A stretch of DNA of 64,000 bases, taken from Brevipalpus yothersi. Lineage: Eukaryota; Arthropoda; Arachnida; Trombidiformes; Tenuipalpidae. This document shows, one piece after another, positions 1 to 10,987 of the stretch (position 1 is its first letter; the number at the start of each line of letters is the position of its first letter). The stretch lies in contig QZCP01000001.1 in assembly GCA_003956705.1 (NCBI GenBank), positions 159,346 to 223,345 of the forward strand, read 5' to 3'. The notes beneath the pieces were generated by a model that did not search any database, was not told where the DNA came from, and worked only from the letters and a program-made list of their open reading frames with translations. A program made the translations under genes and the position numbers.

Positions 1-53
1 GATAATTTCTTGAGAATATTTGATCGAGGAACGAAAATTCTGGTCAGCTAAAA

Positions 54-81
54 CACACATGTTTAGGGGTTAACATGTGTG
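54..81. repeat. Small inverted repeat upstream of the broken GMC copy
   Basis: A perfect 10-bp stem (CACACATGTT at 54-63, AACATGTGTG at 72-81) encloses an 8-base loop. The matching stretch before the intact GMC gene (about 5720-5760) keeps only part of it. Its function is unknown and it may be chance. Confidence 0.5.
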
Positions 82-213
82 ATGACACACAAAGACAGCA
101 AGTGGTCATGGTGCTTGCCGTCTGATGAGCAGACTGAGTAACTCAAGCAGTCAGAGTAATGTGAAAACTGACGGAAGAACTTACAGCTGCAAAAGTTAAT
201 CTTGAGAAAAACC

Positions 214-720
214 ATGATTGTTAGAGCTCTAATTTACAGTTTTTTTTCTAACACACATATTGACGGGCAGTTTGAACATCAACAAGCCAGAAGATATCCT
301 GAAAGCGTTGAAAAACGCTGAAAATTTATCTCAAGATACAATCAAGAGTGTATATGATCTGATTATTGGTCTAACTAATGTTGCCACTTCCGATCCTTAT
401 CCTTTACTGACAAAAGATCTTCCTACATCAGAAGAATACGATTACATTATTGTTGGTGCTGGATCAGCCGGAAGTGAAGTGGCAGCTTCATTAAGTGAAG
501 ATTATGGTCCTAAATTCAGTCCCTCTCTCTCTCTCACTCTTTCTTTCTTTCTTTCTTTCTTTCTCTCTTTCTTTCTCTATTATCCTAGTTAAGGCCAACT
601 CACTATGAAAAACTAAGAATTTCGCATGGAAATATATTGGTGAGTCTCAAAAAATGGAGCCCATGGAGGAGTGGGAATGGACCAGAAAATGTAGCTGACA
701 TGGCAAAACAAGCTTTCCCA
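214..720 (+). pseudogene. Truncated, frameshifted GMC oxidoreductase copy
   Basis: The ATG at 214 starts the same N-terminus as the intact gene at 5872, and the similarity also runs upstream (about 90-213 against 5755-5871), so promoter and leader were duplicated too. The T run in the signal-peptide region has 8 T here and 7 T in the intact copy, so the frame shifts by one there. From about 260 to 500 the reading frame again matches the intact protein, including the FAD-binding GAGSAGS motif. Similarity stops at about 500, where a CT/TTTC microsatellite (about 520-580) begins. A second weakly similar patch (about 618-660) matches the region after it in the intact gene. The remaining domains, including the catalytic His/Asn, are missing. 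I infer a dead tandem paralogue rather than an assembly error, because substitutions are scattered throughout. Confidence 0.85.
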
Positions 721-1614
721 CAGCTCTATAAAATTGATTTCAGCGGATTTGGGTTTCCAAATTGATTTACATTATAGAATGACATGGGAGAACAGGGGAG
801 TTAGAGCACGTGTAAGCATTTTCAGAAGTTTCCCACTTCTTCTATCTCATGTTGTTTGACGAAAGAAACTTTCTGAAGGAAAATTTATCCAACTTATATG
901 AGAGGCAAAACTTTAGGCCCATCAATTTCTTACTCTTGATTCATTGGGTTTGTGTGGTTGTGACTCATTCGAATTTATTCAGTCCAGTTAACCCACTACT
1001 GAGATTATTTAAGGATACATCATTCATCTGAGAGCGATAAAAAAAATCAAAATGCGCCGTAAACGAGACAAAACTCATAATGAATCAGTCAGAATTTTGG
1101 ATATTGGGGAAAAGGAAAGAGATAGAGAAAGTGTTTCGAAAAGCTCATCGTTGTTGAAACCATTTTATTCAACACAGATTATTGTCATATGAAATCATTT
1201 TATTGCAAATGATTGCTTTGTTTTAGAGCTCTTCAAATATATTCCAACTCGTGTCACAATTTGCATAGAATATCAGCAGAATGGAGAGGCAAGCGCTTCT
1301 CCACTCTGATCTCTTGGTTTTTTGAATCAAAATATATTTATCGAGAATTTGGTTTCAGAACAAACAAAATAGGAAATGGAATTTCTCTTTTCCAGCTCAG
1401 CAAAAATTAGTGATTCTCTCATTTTGGTCACATTATCTGATTGAACTTGGTCTGAGAATATGAGAGGCTCAAATCGATTCATTACCATTTCAGTATTGAT
1501 TTGTGTTAAATAACTAGAAGATAAATGATATATTCATAGAATCCAGTTGATTCAGCATCAGAAAACAGGAAACACTCCTGAAAGAATAAAGGATAGCAAA
1601 ACAAAATAGCAATT
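721..1614. other. Intergenic, no gene seen
   Basis: AT-rich sequence between the GMC remnant and the 3' end of REXO1. Short open frames here show no recognisable motif or splice structure. It presumably holds the REXO1 3' untranslated region. Confidence 0.5.
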
Positions 1615-4600
1615 CTAAACTCTGACTACTTTGAGATCTTGTGAAACTTTCCAGAGCATCAACTTCATACAACTTTTGGCATCCTCTTGACTGTCATGTC
1701 CTTCCTCTGAAATAAAAAGATGAAAATTGGGTTAAATCAGCTGAATTTTGAGGCATTTGTGATGATTTCAGTCTCTTTGATTGTGAGACTGAGAGCACTC
1801 TTTTCATTAGAGCTCAATGAGGAAGAGATTTCATTTTCCCGTCAAGAAATCTTCTTCCCTATTCTCATGAACTTTTTATGCAGGATCGCATCTACATCTG
1901 TATTAGGAAATGGACGCTCGTTTGTCTGAGGATAAGGTATGAAAAAGAGCACTAATTTCCAGAGTTTCGAAGTTCTCATCTCTCGGAAAACGATGTTCTA
2001 TGTTGCATATTTCTTCACTAACAATAGCATGAAGGTATCTCATAGAGAAATTTAGAAGAATTAGGAGACACAGAGATGCAACTATCGACAAGCTTGAATC
2101 AACTTACCATCGTCCTGGATGATGGAGAGGAGACACTCAGACATCAATGTTCTGAGTGCACGTTTATAAGGCAAACCTCTTCGGTGGGGAAAAACTTGAG
2201 CAGTGTCAATGATCGTCCCATGAACGATTTTTAAGGCTTTAAGGTCACTTTCTAGACTGTGTCCGATCAAGATTGTTTCACTGTTTACCATAGATAGAAT
2301 TTTTTTCTGTACATGTTTCAAGGTTGTAGTGACTTTGTCCAGATCTCCCTCCTTTATTCCACTGAATTTAGTATTGTAGTCTAGTATAGGGTTCTCGGGT
2401 TTGACAAAGGTTTCATAGACACAACTCATTTTGTGATTTATGACAGAAACTCTCGTTAACTCGAGGCCGATCGTTGTATAACACTAGAAGAGAACCAAGA
2501 TTAAGATTTGAACTTCTGGATAAGCAGAGATAGAATAGTTATACCATTTCACAATCAAGGGAGTAGATTCCGGCAAATTTTTCTGGTTTCCATGGTGGAA
2601 GAGTCGTAACATATCCTTTCGAGAAGAGAGGATGGAAACTTCCATCAACGACATGAGACTTTCCAGCGCAACAACCACCACTACTAGGGTCTCCTTTACA
2701 ACAAGAATATTTTCTCTCGATGCTTCTGTTGACTAAAGAAAAAAAATTAGAATGGAATCAGTGATGACTAGAAGTTGATCTTACAGCGTTCATTCCACAA
2801 TCGACCAGAGTGATAAACACAAGCTTGAAGCTGAACAGGATAACCACTCTTGTCGACTTGAAAAGACTTCATGCATCTATAGCAAATCCTTCGACTTGAA
2901 GAAAAATCGTTTTTCTTTTTCAAATCACTTGGAGGGAGAATGACCGATCCATATTCTTTCGGATCTGATAAGGGATAACCGTATTCTTTAAGTAATTCTG
3001 GTGACATTATGTAACGCTTCATTTGTTGATATAACTGTGAATCAGTCAAGTCTTCGATAGTTAAAAATCGTCCTCTTCTTTCTATACTACAATTTCCAGC
3101 ATGAGGGCCATCCAAGATCTTTTGATGAGATACTTTACGATTAGCGAGCGCAAGTTCCCCCGAAGGATTCCCATTACGGGAGTCACTGTTTTTTGCTTTC
3201 TCGTTAGCTTCATTTCGTATTCGTCGAATAGTATTGGCAGCAATATTTATATAAACATTTTTCGAAGAGCCTCTGGTATGAATATCTTTCTCTTCTTTAA
3301 GGCCCTGGAAAGAAAAATAGATGTCATAAAAGAGCCAGATACATGATTAAGACACCTTACTCTGGAATAAGCCTCTTCTTCCGGGCAAAATTCCAACAAT
3401 TTGTCGATGAGGAGATTGAGGTATTTGGTTCTAATAGCAAGAGGTATCTTTTTGCTGAAATCAGCTGGTATCGTAGGTCTTTTCTTTGAAACTTTGGATG
3501 AGGATGGAGGATCAGTTTTACTTGAGCTCTTTGTTGAGGCAACATTGAGTTTAGCGTTATGGGCAATGCGTTTCTTGACTAGAGGATCGTCGTCCTGAAA
3601 ACAAGATAATGCTGTTAAAAATTCGAACAAATGAATAGATATGACTCACCGAGACTATTGGGGGAGTTGATTTAACAGGATTTGGAGGATTCTTGAATCG
3701 GTCAAACATAACTTGGGCAGGTGTGACCTTCTTGGTAGGGGCAGTTGGAGTTTTGGAGATCTTAAAGAAGTAAAAAAGAGAGGAATCAAGATTAATTCTA
3801 AGCAAATAATTGTGGTATGGTATAGGAACTCTTACTCTTTCATGGTCAGATTTATGAGCTGTGCGAGGCTTTTTGCTAGCAAAAAGTGGCTCTCCTGAAT
3901 CTGAGCTGTCAGGTGTGACGTCCAATACCTCGATCACATCATTATCATCATTGTCGGACCTATTTTTTGGATAAAAAGAACGATAAGTTTTTTGCCCCAA
4001 AAAAATTTCTCCTAGACAACTTTCACCTCTTTCTAGAAGTGCCAGATGAAATAGAGGAAGAAGAAACTATGCCAGATGAAATTTTAGAAGAGGATACTAA
4101 TTCTTTTTTACTGTTCCGTTGACTCAATGCGTTGACAGATGATTTGAGTTTCTTCAAGGAATCAGATTCATTCGATTCATTGGTCGAGGATCCTCTCTTC
4201 TTTCTATCATTTTCACTGCAAACCTCTGATTTTATAACTTGTTTACTATTTCTCTCAGAAACTTTCGATTCACTTTCGAGATCTATGAAATCAATGCAGT
4301 GTAATTTTGGAGTTGGCTTTTTGGTAGATAGCGATGCTTTGACTGAAGAGGCACTGGTCACTTTGGATGACAATGAAGACGACGATGGAGATGAGAATGA
4401 AGATGAACTCCCTGAACGGCTATTGGTGATCTTGTTGAGAATTTCATCTCTTACTTTGTCTCTTTGGAGTCCAGCTATGGGCGTCGGATTATATACAGGA
4501 ATGCTTTTGGTGATTGAGGTGGGCTTATACTCTAACTTGGGAGTATGAGAGTAATGACAAAATGGTCTATTACAAAGGCCATTCGCAAAATATGGACACG

Positions 4601-4634
4601 ATAGGTTTTTGAAGTATCCACTCGATGGCAACAT
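1615..4634 (-). CDS. REXO1: REXO1-type RNA exonuclease, 8 exons
   Basis: Predicted to be a nuclear DEDDh 3'-5' exonuclease of the REXO1 (Elongin A-binding protein 1) family. Exons on the minus strand: 4634-4027, 3959-3836, 3760-3650, 3594-3361, 3304-2785, 2732-2545, 2483-2108, 1706-1615; all junctions are GT-AG and in phase, giving about 750 residues. The ATG at 4634 starts a CCCH zinc finger (C13, C21, C26, H30), as at the N-terminus of vertebrate REXO1. A Ser/Lys-rich linker follows, then a conserved block before a Cys-rich stretch, then the exonuclease domain: LDCEM (about residue 592), ILIGHSLESDLKALK, and HDSQEDA in the tiny last exon. The catalytic D-E-D-H/D set is visible. The last intron (about 400 bases) is far longer than the others (40-75). 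The family is confident; individual small exons are slightly less so. Confidence 0.93.
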
Positions 4635-5754
4635 GTTCACGCCGATATTAAATGAGTATGATTGTAGCAATGAGATTCTCCCGAGCACAATTAAGTTTGA
4701 ACAAAAATAAACATTATATCACAAAATTAAATCCACACACAACAGTGTAAACTTTCATACATGTAATAATAAAAAAACTTGTGATCAATGAGACATCTAG
4801 TGAGCAGAACGAGGTCAAGAATAGGTCCCTACTTTAGCACTTATAGGGCCATCTGATGGTTAATACTTCTTCTCCAGAATATTTCAGTGTAAGATAATGT
4901 CATTCTATACTATTGCCTTCTGGCGGATTTTAAGCTTACTCCCTAAAAATCTACACTTTTTTAGTATCTTTAAAGCGCTGTTTAAGTAAGCGATTGAAGC
5001 GCGCTTTTAATAGCTTTCACTGTAAACAAATAATTCGGCGGAAAAATTGATGAAGAAACTCACTGTTTAACGATAAACAGTGTTCATGATATTGTGGGAT
5101 AGTGGTTACTGTTTCGTGGGATAGAGCTTGTGAATAAACTTTGACCAATTTTTGAGCCGATCACATTACCCTCATGACCTTCACCTGCATCATGATTGAG
5201 CCCATTTCCAATCTGAACCTTTTACGAATTGAAATGCAACTCTCACACACGTTTGACGAAGAGAAATTATGATGCCTTTGCGCTTCGCTCGAAAATTTAA
5301 ATTGCCTTCGTACGGCTTAGAGAGTCATTTCAAATGATCTTGAGATTTTCTAGGAATTATTGGAACTTTTTTAATCACAAGAATCTCTCTTTTCCCAATT
5401 CTCATCTAGTTTATTTTTTTTAGATTTCATCGAAGAAGATTGGGCGCAGGAGTATCGTCATGTGTGATACATGTATCTGATGCACTCTTTTTTGAGGTGG
5501 AAAACAGCTGCTTGAATGAGTTTATGAGTTTTACAATTAAAAAATTATCCAATAAAGGCTAACAGTAACCAAACTTCAAGTACCTCGTATTAGGAGCCGT
5601 TCAGGCTCATCAATGGACAGACTTTGATCTCTTTCTCTCTCTCCTTCTCTCTCTTCCATGGAGAGATGGATAAGTTTTCCGAGGATATTGAATGGAAAAT
5701 TGCAGTCAACGAAGCCACACATGTTTTGGGCTGAACACATTACACAAATAAAGG
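4635..5754. other. Intergenic region between REXO1 and GMC oxidoreductase
   Basis: Holds the REXO1 promoter side (minus) and the GMC upstream region (plus). No coding exon is recognised. A perfect hairpin lies at 5061-5082, and a CT-rich patch at about 5630-5655. Confidence 0.5.
5061..5082. repeat. Short perfect hairpin
   Basis: CACTGTTTA and TAAACAGTG form a perfect 9-bp stem with a 4-base loop (ACGA). It is isolated in intergenic DNA and its role is unknown. Confidence 0.5.
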
Positions 5755-5871
5755 TGACAAGTGGTCATAGAGCTTGCTTTTTGATGAGCAGACTGAGTAA
5801 CTCAAGCCATTAGAGTGATTAAAACTAATGGAAGAATTATTCACAATGAAAGATAATTTTAACGAGAAATC

Positions 5872-7897
5872 ATGATTGTCAGAGCTCTAATTTACAGTTT
5901 TTTTCTAACACATATATTGACGGATAGTTTGAACATCAACGAGCCAGAAGATATCTTGAATGTGTTGAAAAACGCTGAAAATTTATCTCAAGATACAATC
6001 AAGAGTGTATATGATCTGATTATTGGTCTGGCTAATGTTGCCACTTCCGATCCTTATCCTTTACTGACAAAAGATCTTCCTACATCAGAAGAATACGATT
6101 ACATTATTGTTGGTGCTGGATCAGCCGGAAGTGTAGTCGCTGCTCGATTGAGTGAAGATTCTGATGTAAAAGTTCTGGTCTTAGAAGCTGGAGGTCCTGA
6201 AACCGGATTCTCTCTTATCCCAGCTGCAGCCAATTTGCTATGGAAAAGTAAGGATTTCGTTTGGAATTATATTGGTGAACCACAAAAAAATGCAGCTCGA
6301 GGTCAAAAAGAGAATCGAATACAAATCGTAGCTGGCAAGTCAATCGGAGGTGGTTCAGCTCACAATAAATTAGGATGGAGTAGAGGTGGCCCACTTGATT
6401 ACAATAGATGGGCTCAGCTTGGAGCCACCAATTGGTCATGGCCTAATGTGTTTCCATATTTTATCAAGAGTGAGCGAATTCAACCAGAAAATTCGTTGAT
6501 CGAATTTGACGAAGGTTATCATGGTTTTGATGGTCCCATAACTGTCTCTGGAGCGTCAACCATGGATTCTCTGGCAGAGGCTGTCTATGCTGGTGTCAAA
6601 GAGCTTGGTTTACCGTTAGGTGATTACAATGGTAAAGCTCAAGATCGATTCTCATTAATTCCCACCAGTATTGAAAATGGAGTTCGACAATCAACAGCTC
6701 TCAAGTACCTTAGTCCAGCTTCTCAAAGACAGAATCTAGACATTGTGCCTTTTGCTCAGGTTCTTAAAGTTCTGATTAACGAGGACAAACGAGCGATTGG
6801 AGTAGTTTATGAGAAAAATGATACTGTGTATACCGTGAAGGCTACTAGAGAAGTGATTCTCTGTGCTGGAGCTTACACTACACCGAAAATTCTGATGCTC
6901 TCAGGAATTGGACCGAGAGAAATTCTAGAAAAGTATGACATAAGTGTTGTCAAAGACTCTCCTGGTGTGGGACAAAATTTACATGATCACCCTATCTCTC
7001 ATATTCACTTTTTAACTCGTCCAAATACAACCACAATTTATTCGAGAGATGCTGATCGATTGATTAAAGCTGCCCGACAGTACAAAAAGGATGGATCAGG
7101 ACCTTTCGGTCAAAATGGAGTTGTTCAAGGCTTCCAGCGATCAGAGTATGCCATAGATGGACGTCCCGATGTCGATTTTCTCTTTGAATCGTTGGAAAAC
7201 TCATTTACTCCGCTAGCATTAGCAGGTAAGATGCTTCATCCGATTTTCACTTCGACAGTTGAAAAATTTCTAATTTATAGAATATTTGGGAGAAATAAAG
7301 AGCGAGATCATCAATCGTTATCTGGCTCCTAACGATGGTAAAGATGGATTCTCAGTAAGTGTCATTAATCGTCGACCCCTCAGTCGTGGATTCGTTTCAA
7401 TTAAGAGCTCAGATCCTTACGATAATCCTGTGATCGATATTCGTATGTTCGAAGTTGAACGTGACTTGATTCCCATCGTTGAGGGTATGAAAATGGCAGT
7501 TAAAATTGTTGAAACGAAGGCATTCCAGCATGTTTTAGGCGGTAAACTTTTTTCCAACTCTATACCAGGCTGTGAAGAATTTTCTCTCAAAACTGATGCC
7601 TACTATGAGTGTTATGCTCGAACTTTCACCGGCACCATAAGTCATGCTTGTGGTACAGCAAAAATTGGCTCTGATTTAGACAGTTTGGCTGTTGTTGATC
7701 CTCAGTTAAGAGTTAGAGGAGTTGATGGGCTGAGAGTGATCGATGCCTCTGTCATACCTGAAGTGCCCTCGGGAAGCCTAAATGCCATAGTTATAATGAT
7801 AGGTGAAAAAGGAGCTGATTTGATTAAAGGAAAATCCTTGAAACCTCTTGAACCTCCTTTGAAAAGTTCAGTTAACCAATTGGAATATATTCAATAA
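5872..7897 (+). CDS. GMC (glucose-methanol-choline) oxidoreductase, secreted
   Basis: FAD-dependent oxidoreductase of the glucose dehydrogenase-like GMC family; the substrate cannot be read from sequence. Exons 5872-7225 and 7281-7897 join at a phase-1 GT-AG intron of 55 bases to give 656 residues, a normal length. A hydrophobic N-terminus suggests secretion. The FAD-binding beta-alpha-beta motif (VGAGSAGS) is at about residues 76-90, GMC signature 1 (GKSIGGGSAHN) near 155, signature 2 (GAYTTPKILMLSGIG) near 333, and the catalytic His in SHACGT near 573 with its partner Asn in SGSLNA near 617. A polyadenylation signal (AATAAA, 7902) lies a few bases after the stop. A broken copy sits 5.6 kb upstream with the same leader. 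Arthropod GMC enzymes act in cuticle, defence or steroid chemistry, but nothing here picks one. Confidence 0.95.
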
Positions 7898-8038
7898 TTG
7901 TAATAAAAAAGAGCCGATAATTTTGATCCGATTGTTCAGTAAAATTTTGAATTTGTGACCATTATCAATCAAAATCTGAAGAAATCAAACCTAAATGAAT
8001 GAGAAAATCTCAACTTGGATAAAAAGCATATGGAAATC

Positions 8039-9214
8039 TCATTCCAATGGAATCCAATCTTTTGGTGTTCTTAAAACTTCCAAAAGTTTCTGTTCTTCAC
8101 TATCTGCTTCCGGCTGATGCTGATATTCCCATCTAGCTTCAAGAGGAAGTGACATCAAAATGCTCTCGATACGAGCTCCAGGAGTGTTGAATCCAAACTT
8201 TGTTCCTCTATCATACACTAGATTGAACTCAACATATCTGATGAAAGATGCAATATTAACGTATCAATAACCAGTGAAAAAGAAGCTCACATATCATACC
8301 TTCCTCTCCTGATCAATTGCCATCTTCTATCATCTTCGGTATAACTTTTGGTATAATGTTTTTCAACCAAAGGAATGTAACATGGAATGACGGCAGCAGC
8401 ACAACTGGATATAAATTGAAATGTTGACTCAATATCAGGCTTGTTTAAATCATCGAAAAAAATTCCACCAACACCTCGACGCTCTTTACGATGAGGAATG
8501 AGAAAATAGTTGTCACATTCTCGCTTGAATAAGCGATAATAATTGATATCATGACTGTCACATGCTTCCTTCAAATGTCGATGGAAATGAACAAAATCTT
8601 CCTCATTATACTTGTAGGGTGTTAAATCAGTTCCACCACCAAACCACCATTCAGGTCCCTTGAAAATGATTGAGAAAAGGATGATAATTTAGAAAAATTA
8701 TTCGCATTCAATTTGAGTGCCAATATTAACTCACCTTTTTTCCTTTCACTTCAAAGTATCTGTAATTGAAATGAACTGTTGGCACATGGGGATTTCGAGG
8801 ATGAATAACAGTACTGATACCGGCGGCAAAGAATGGTAGTGATGATGATTCATCTAACTCTAGATTGGTGTGTTGTTTTTTCATTTGAACAACCGCATTT
8901 TTCGATAAACTTCCATGAACAACCGATATGTTGACGCCAGCTTTTTCGAAAACTTTTCCATCCTGCAATACACAGCTTATACCTCCTCCTCCTTCCGATC
9001 TTTGCCATTTATCCGATTTAAATCGAGGTCCCATCGGATCGGCTTGCTTTTCAAAATATTCCAGAGCATCACAAAATTTTTTCTGATGACGGAGAATGAA
9101 AACTTCGAAAATGTGTTTCATATCACTCGGCTTACTCAATAGGACAGATGATTCGGTGATCGGGCCAGCCATAAAAAGTCGATTATCTAGTTGAGATGAT
9201 TCCAAAGGTTTCAT
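8039..9214 (-). CDS. CPOX: Coproporphyrinogen III oxidase
   Basis: Oxygen-dependent oxidase that converts coproporphyrinogen III to protoporphyrinogen IX in haem synthesis. Exons 9214-8735, 8658-8300 and 8237-8039 join in phase to give 345 residues. Family hallmarks: EGGGGISCVLQDG, the block HPRNPHVPTVHFNYRYFEV, the WWFGGGTDLTPY block opening exon 2, GGIFFDDL, and the C-terminal RRGRYVEFN and TPGARIESILMS blocks. The ATG at 9214 is the first in frame; translation from it gives a short acidic/neutral start with no clear mitochondrial presequence, unlike mammalian CPOX. A missed upstream exon is possible. It is divergent from the hydrolase gene at 9728, sharing a 0.5-kb promoter region. Confidence 0.95.
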
Positions 9215-9400
9215 TTTGATATGATCATAAATTTTGTTTTTCCCACAAAATACAGCCACAAAGTAATGATTTTTTTACTCTCTCAACAAAACCATCAACA
9301 ACACAAACACAGCTTGAAAACAACTTGCAACAAGTGAAACTCAAGCAGATGATTTGAAGAGTTGTTCTTCTTCTCGCTTGTCAGTCAGCTCAATTCATGA

Positions 9401-9421
9401 GCGCTTAAGCGCATATAAAAG
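9401..9421 (+). promoter_or_regulatory. Palindrome plus TATA box between CPOX and S-formylglutathione hydrolase
   Basis: A perfect 12-bp palindrome GCGCTTAAGCGC (9401-9412) directly abuts TATAAAAG (9414-9421). The TATA element is oriented for the plus-strand hydrolase gene, whose ATG is 300 bases downstream. The leader after it (about 9460-9530) is partly conserved before the second hydrolase copy (about 10780-10830), which supports a transcribed 5' region. The role of the palindrome is inferred. Confidence 0.5.
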
Positions 9422-9727
9422 CGTTACTTTGTGGCTGTGACTTTGCAAAGCTGAATTATATATTGATAACGATTGAACGTCATAACAGCAGAGTGATGTG
9501 TTAGAAGGTGAAATTCATCTTGTTAATTTTTTTTATATCTCTGGTTGATTGAAAGTTCTCCTTGGTGATCGGTAAGTTTCGATATCTTGTCTCACTGGTG
9601 ATTGATTGTTTCTTAAAGTTCTTAAAGTTCTAAACTTGAATTGGAATTGATTCGTAATTTTTTCCTTACACATACTTGTGATCAGTTCGTGTTTGTAATT
9701 AAGTAGAGAAGAACAAAAACCATCAAA

Positions 9728-10585
9728 ATGACTCAATTGACTCTAGTGTCAAGTTCTAAATGTTTCGATGGTTTCCAAAATGTTTTTAACCATTTTAGCG
9801 AAGAATTGCAATGTAAAATGAACTTTACCATCTATCAACCTCCACAAGCATCTGAGACCCATAAAGTTCCGGTTGTATATTTTTTATCGGGTATCACTAG
9901 CACTGAGCAAAATTTTATCACCAAAACTGGTTTCCAACGATATGCATCCCAATTAGGAATATGTGTTGTGGGACCTGATACTAGTCCACGAGGATGTGGC
10001 ATTGAAGGAGAGGAGGATAGTTGGGATCTTGGCACTGGATGTGGTTTCTATGTGGATGCAACCACAGAGAAGTGGGCGAAACACTATCGGATGCATTCAT
10101 ATGTGACTAAAGAACTTATCAAATTGGTTGAAAACAATTTTCCTTATGTTCAGAAGAATAATCGTGCTATATCAGGTCATAGTATGGGTGGTCATGGAGC
10201 ATTGATATGTGCTCTCAAAAATCCTGGCCTTTACAAGGTTGCCACCGCATTTGCTCCTGTAACAAATCCAGTAAATACTAAAGTTGGAAAGAAAAATTTC
10301 TCTGCTTATTTAGGGGAAAATATTGAAGCATGGAAAGAATACGATTCTACTCATTTGGTTGCCAAGTATTCCGGTCCACCACTACATATAATTGTTGATC
10401 AGGGAACTGAAGACATTGTCATGAAAGAGGGAGAATTGGAACCTCAAGCTCTTGTGGAAGCTTGTGAGAAGGCAAAATTTCCTCTCAAATACAGACCACA
10501 GGAAGGATATGATCATGGCTACTTCTTTGTTGGAACTTTTATCGAGGATCATCTCAAGCATATTGCAAATATTCTGAAACAATAA
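9728..10585 (+). CDS. ESD: S-formylglutathione hydrolase (esterase D)
   Basis: Serine hydrolase that splits S-formylglutathione to glutathione and formate, the last step of glutathione-dependent formaldehyde detoxification in the cytosol. A single uninterrupted exon encodes 285 residues, the usual family length. The nucleophile elbow GHSMGGHG is at about residues 152-159, the family block PDTSPRGCGIEGE is near residue 82, GFYVDATTEKW follows it, and the catalytic His lies in GYDHGYFF near the C-terminus. An AATAAA overlaps the stop codon. A damaged second copy lies 400 bases downstream in the same orientation. Confidence 0.97.
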   Translation: MTQLTLVSSSKCFDGFQNVFNHFSEELQCKMNFTIYQPPQASETHKVPVVYFLSGITSTEQNFITKTGFQRYASQLGICVVGPDTSPRGCGIEGEEDSWDLGTGCGFYVDATTEKWAKHYRMHSYVTKELIKLVENNFPYVQKNNRAISGHSMGGHGALICALKNPGLYKVATAFAPVTNPVNTKVGKKNFSAYLGENIEAWKEYDSTHLVAKYSGPPLHIIVDQGTEDIVMKEGELEPQALVEACEKAKFPLKYRPQEGYDHGYFFVGTFIEDHLKHIANILKQ

Positions 10586-10987
10586 ATTGAATTTCATCAT
10601 TCTGTTTGATTCAAAAATTGATTGGTTTGTAAAATTTTTCTCTTAATTCTGCGATTTTGATCATTCTCTCTATTCTTTCGCACCCTGAAATTCATTAGAG
10701 TCGGCGATTTTGCTTTCAACACTTTAGAGCTTAAGTCTCAGCACTTATCTAGATGTGACTTTACAGGATTTCTTGATGAAACGTCATAACAACAACATGA
10801 TGTGTCAGAATATGAAATTCATTTCATGAAGTTATTATCATTTTTACCTTAGTTATCATTAAATTCGATATCGTGTTTTAGAGACCATTGATTAGCCTAC
10901 AATTCTGGACCTTAATTTGAATAGACTCGTGAAAGTTTGTCTACAATTGGAATCTGTTCGTGTGAATTAAAGGGTAAAAGAAAGATC
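10586..10987. other. Spacer between the two hydrolase copies
   Basis: No gene. Its 3' half resembles the leader of the intact hydrolase (a CGTCATAACA motif, then a TGAAATTCAT motif), so the duplication included the 5' untranslated region. Confidence 0.6.

Noticed and set aside
4132..4548. 138-codon plus-strand open frame
   Set aside because: Shadow of REXO1 exon 1 on the opposite strand; Ser codons read back as acidic/hydrophobic residues.
4970..5012. AAAGCGC ... GCGCTTT inverted pair
   Set aside because: Stem is only 7 bases with a 20-base loop; not distinguishable from chance.
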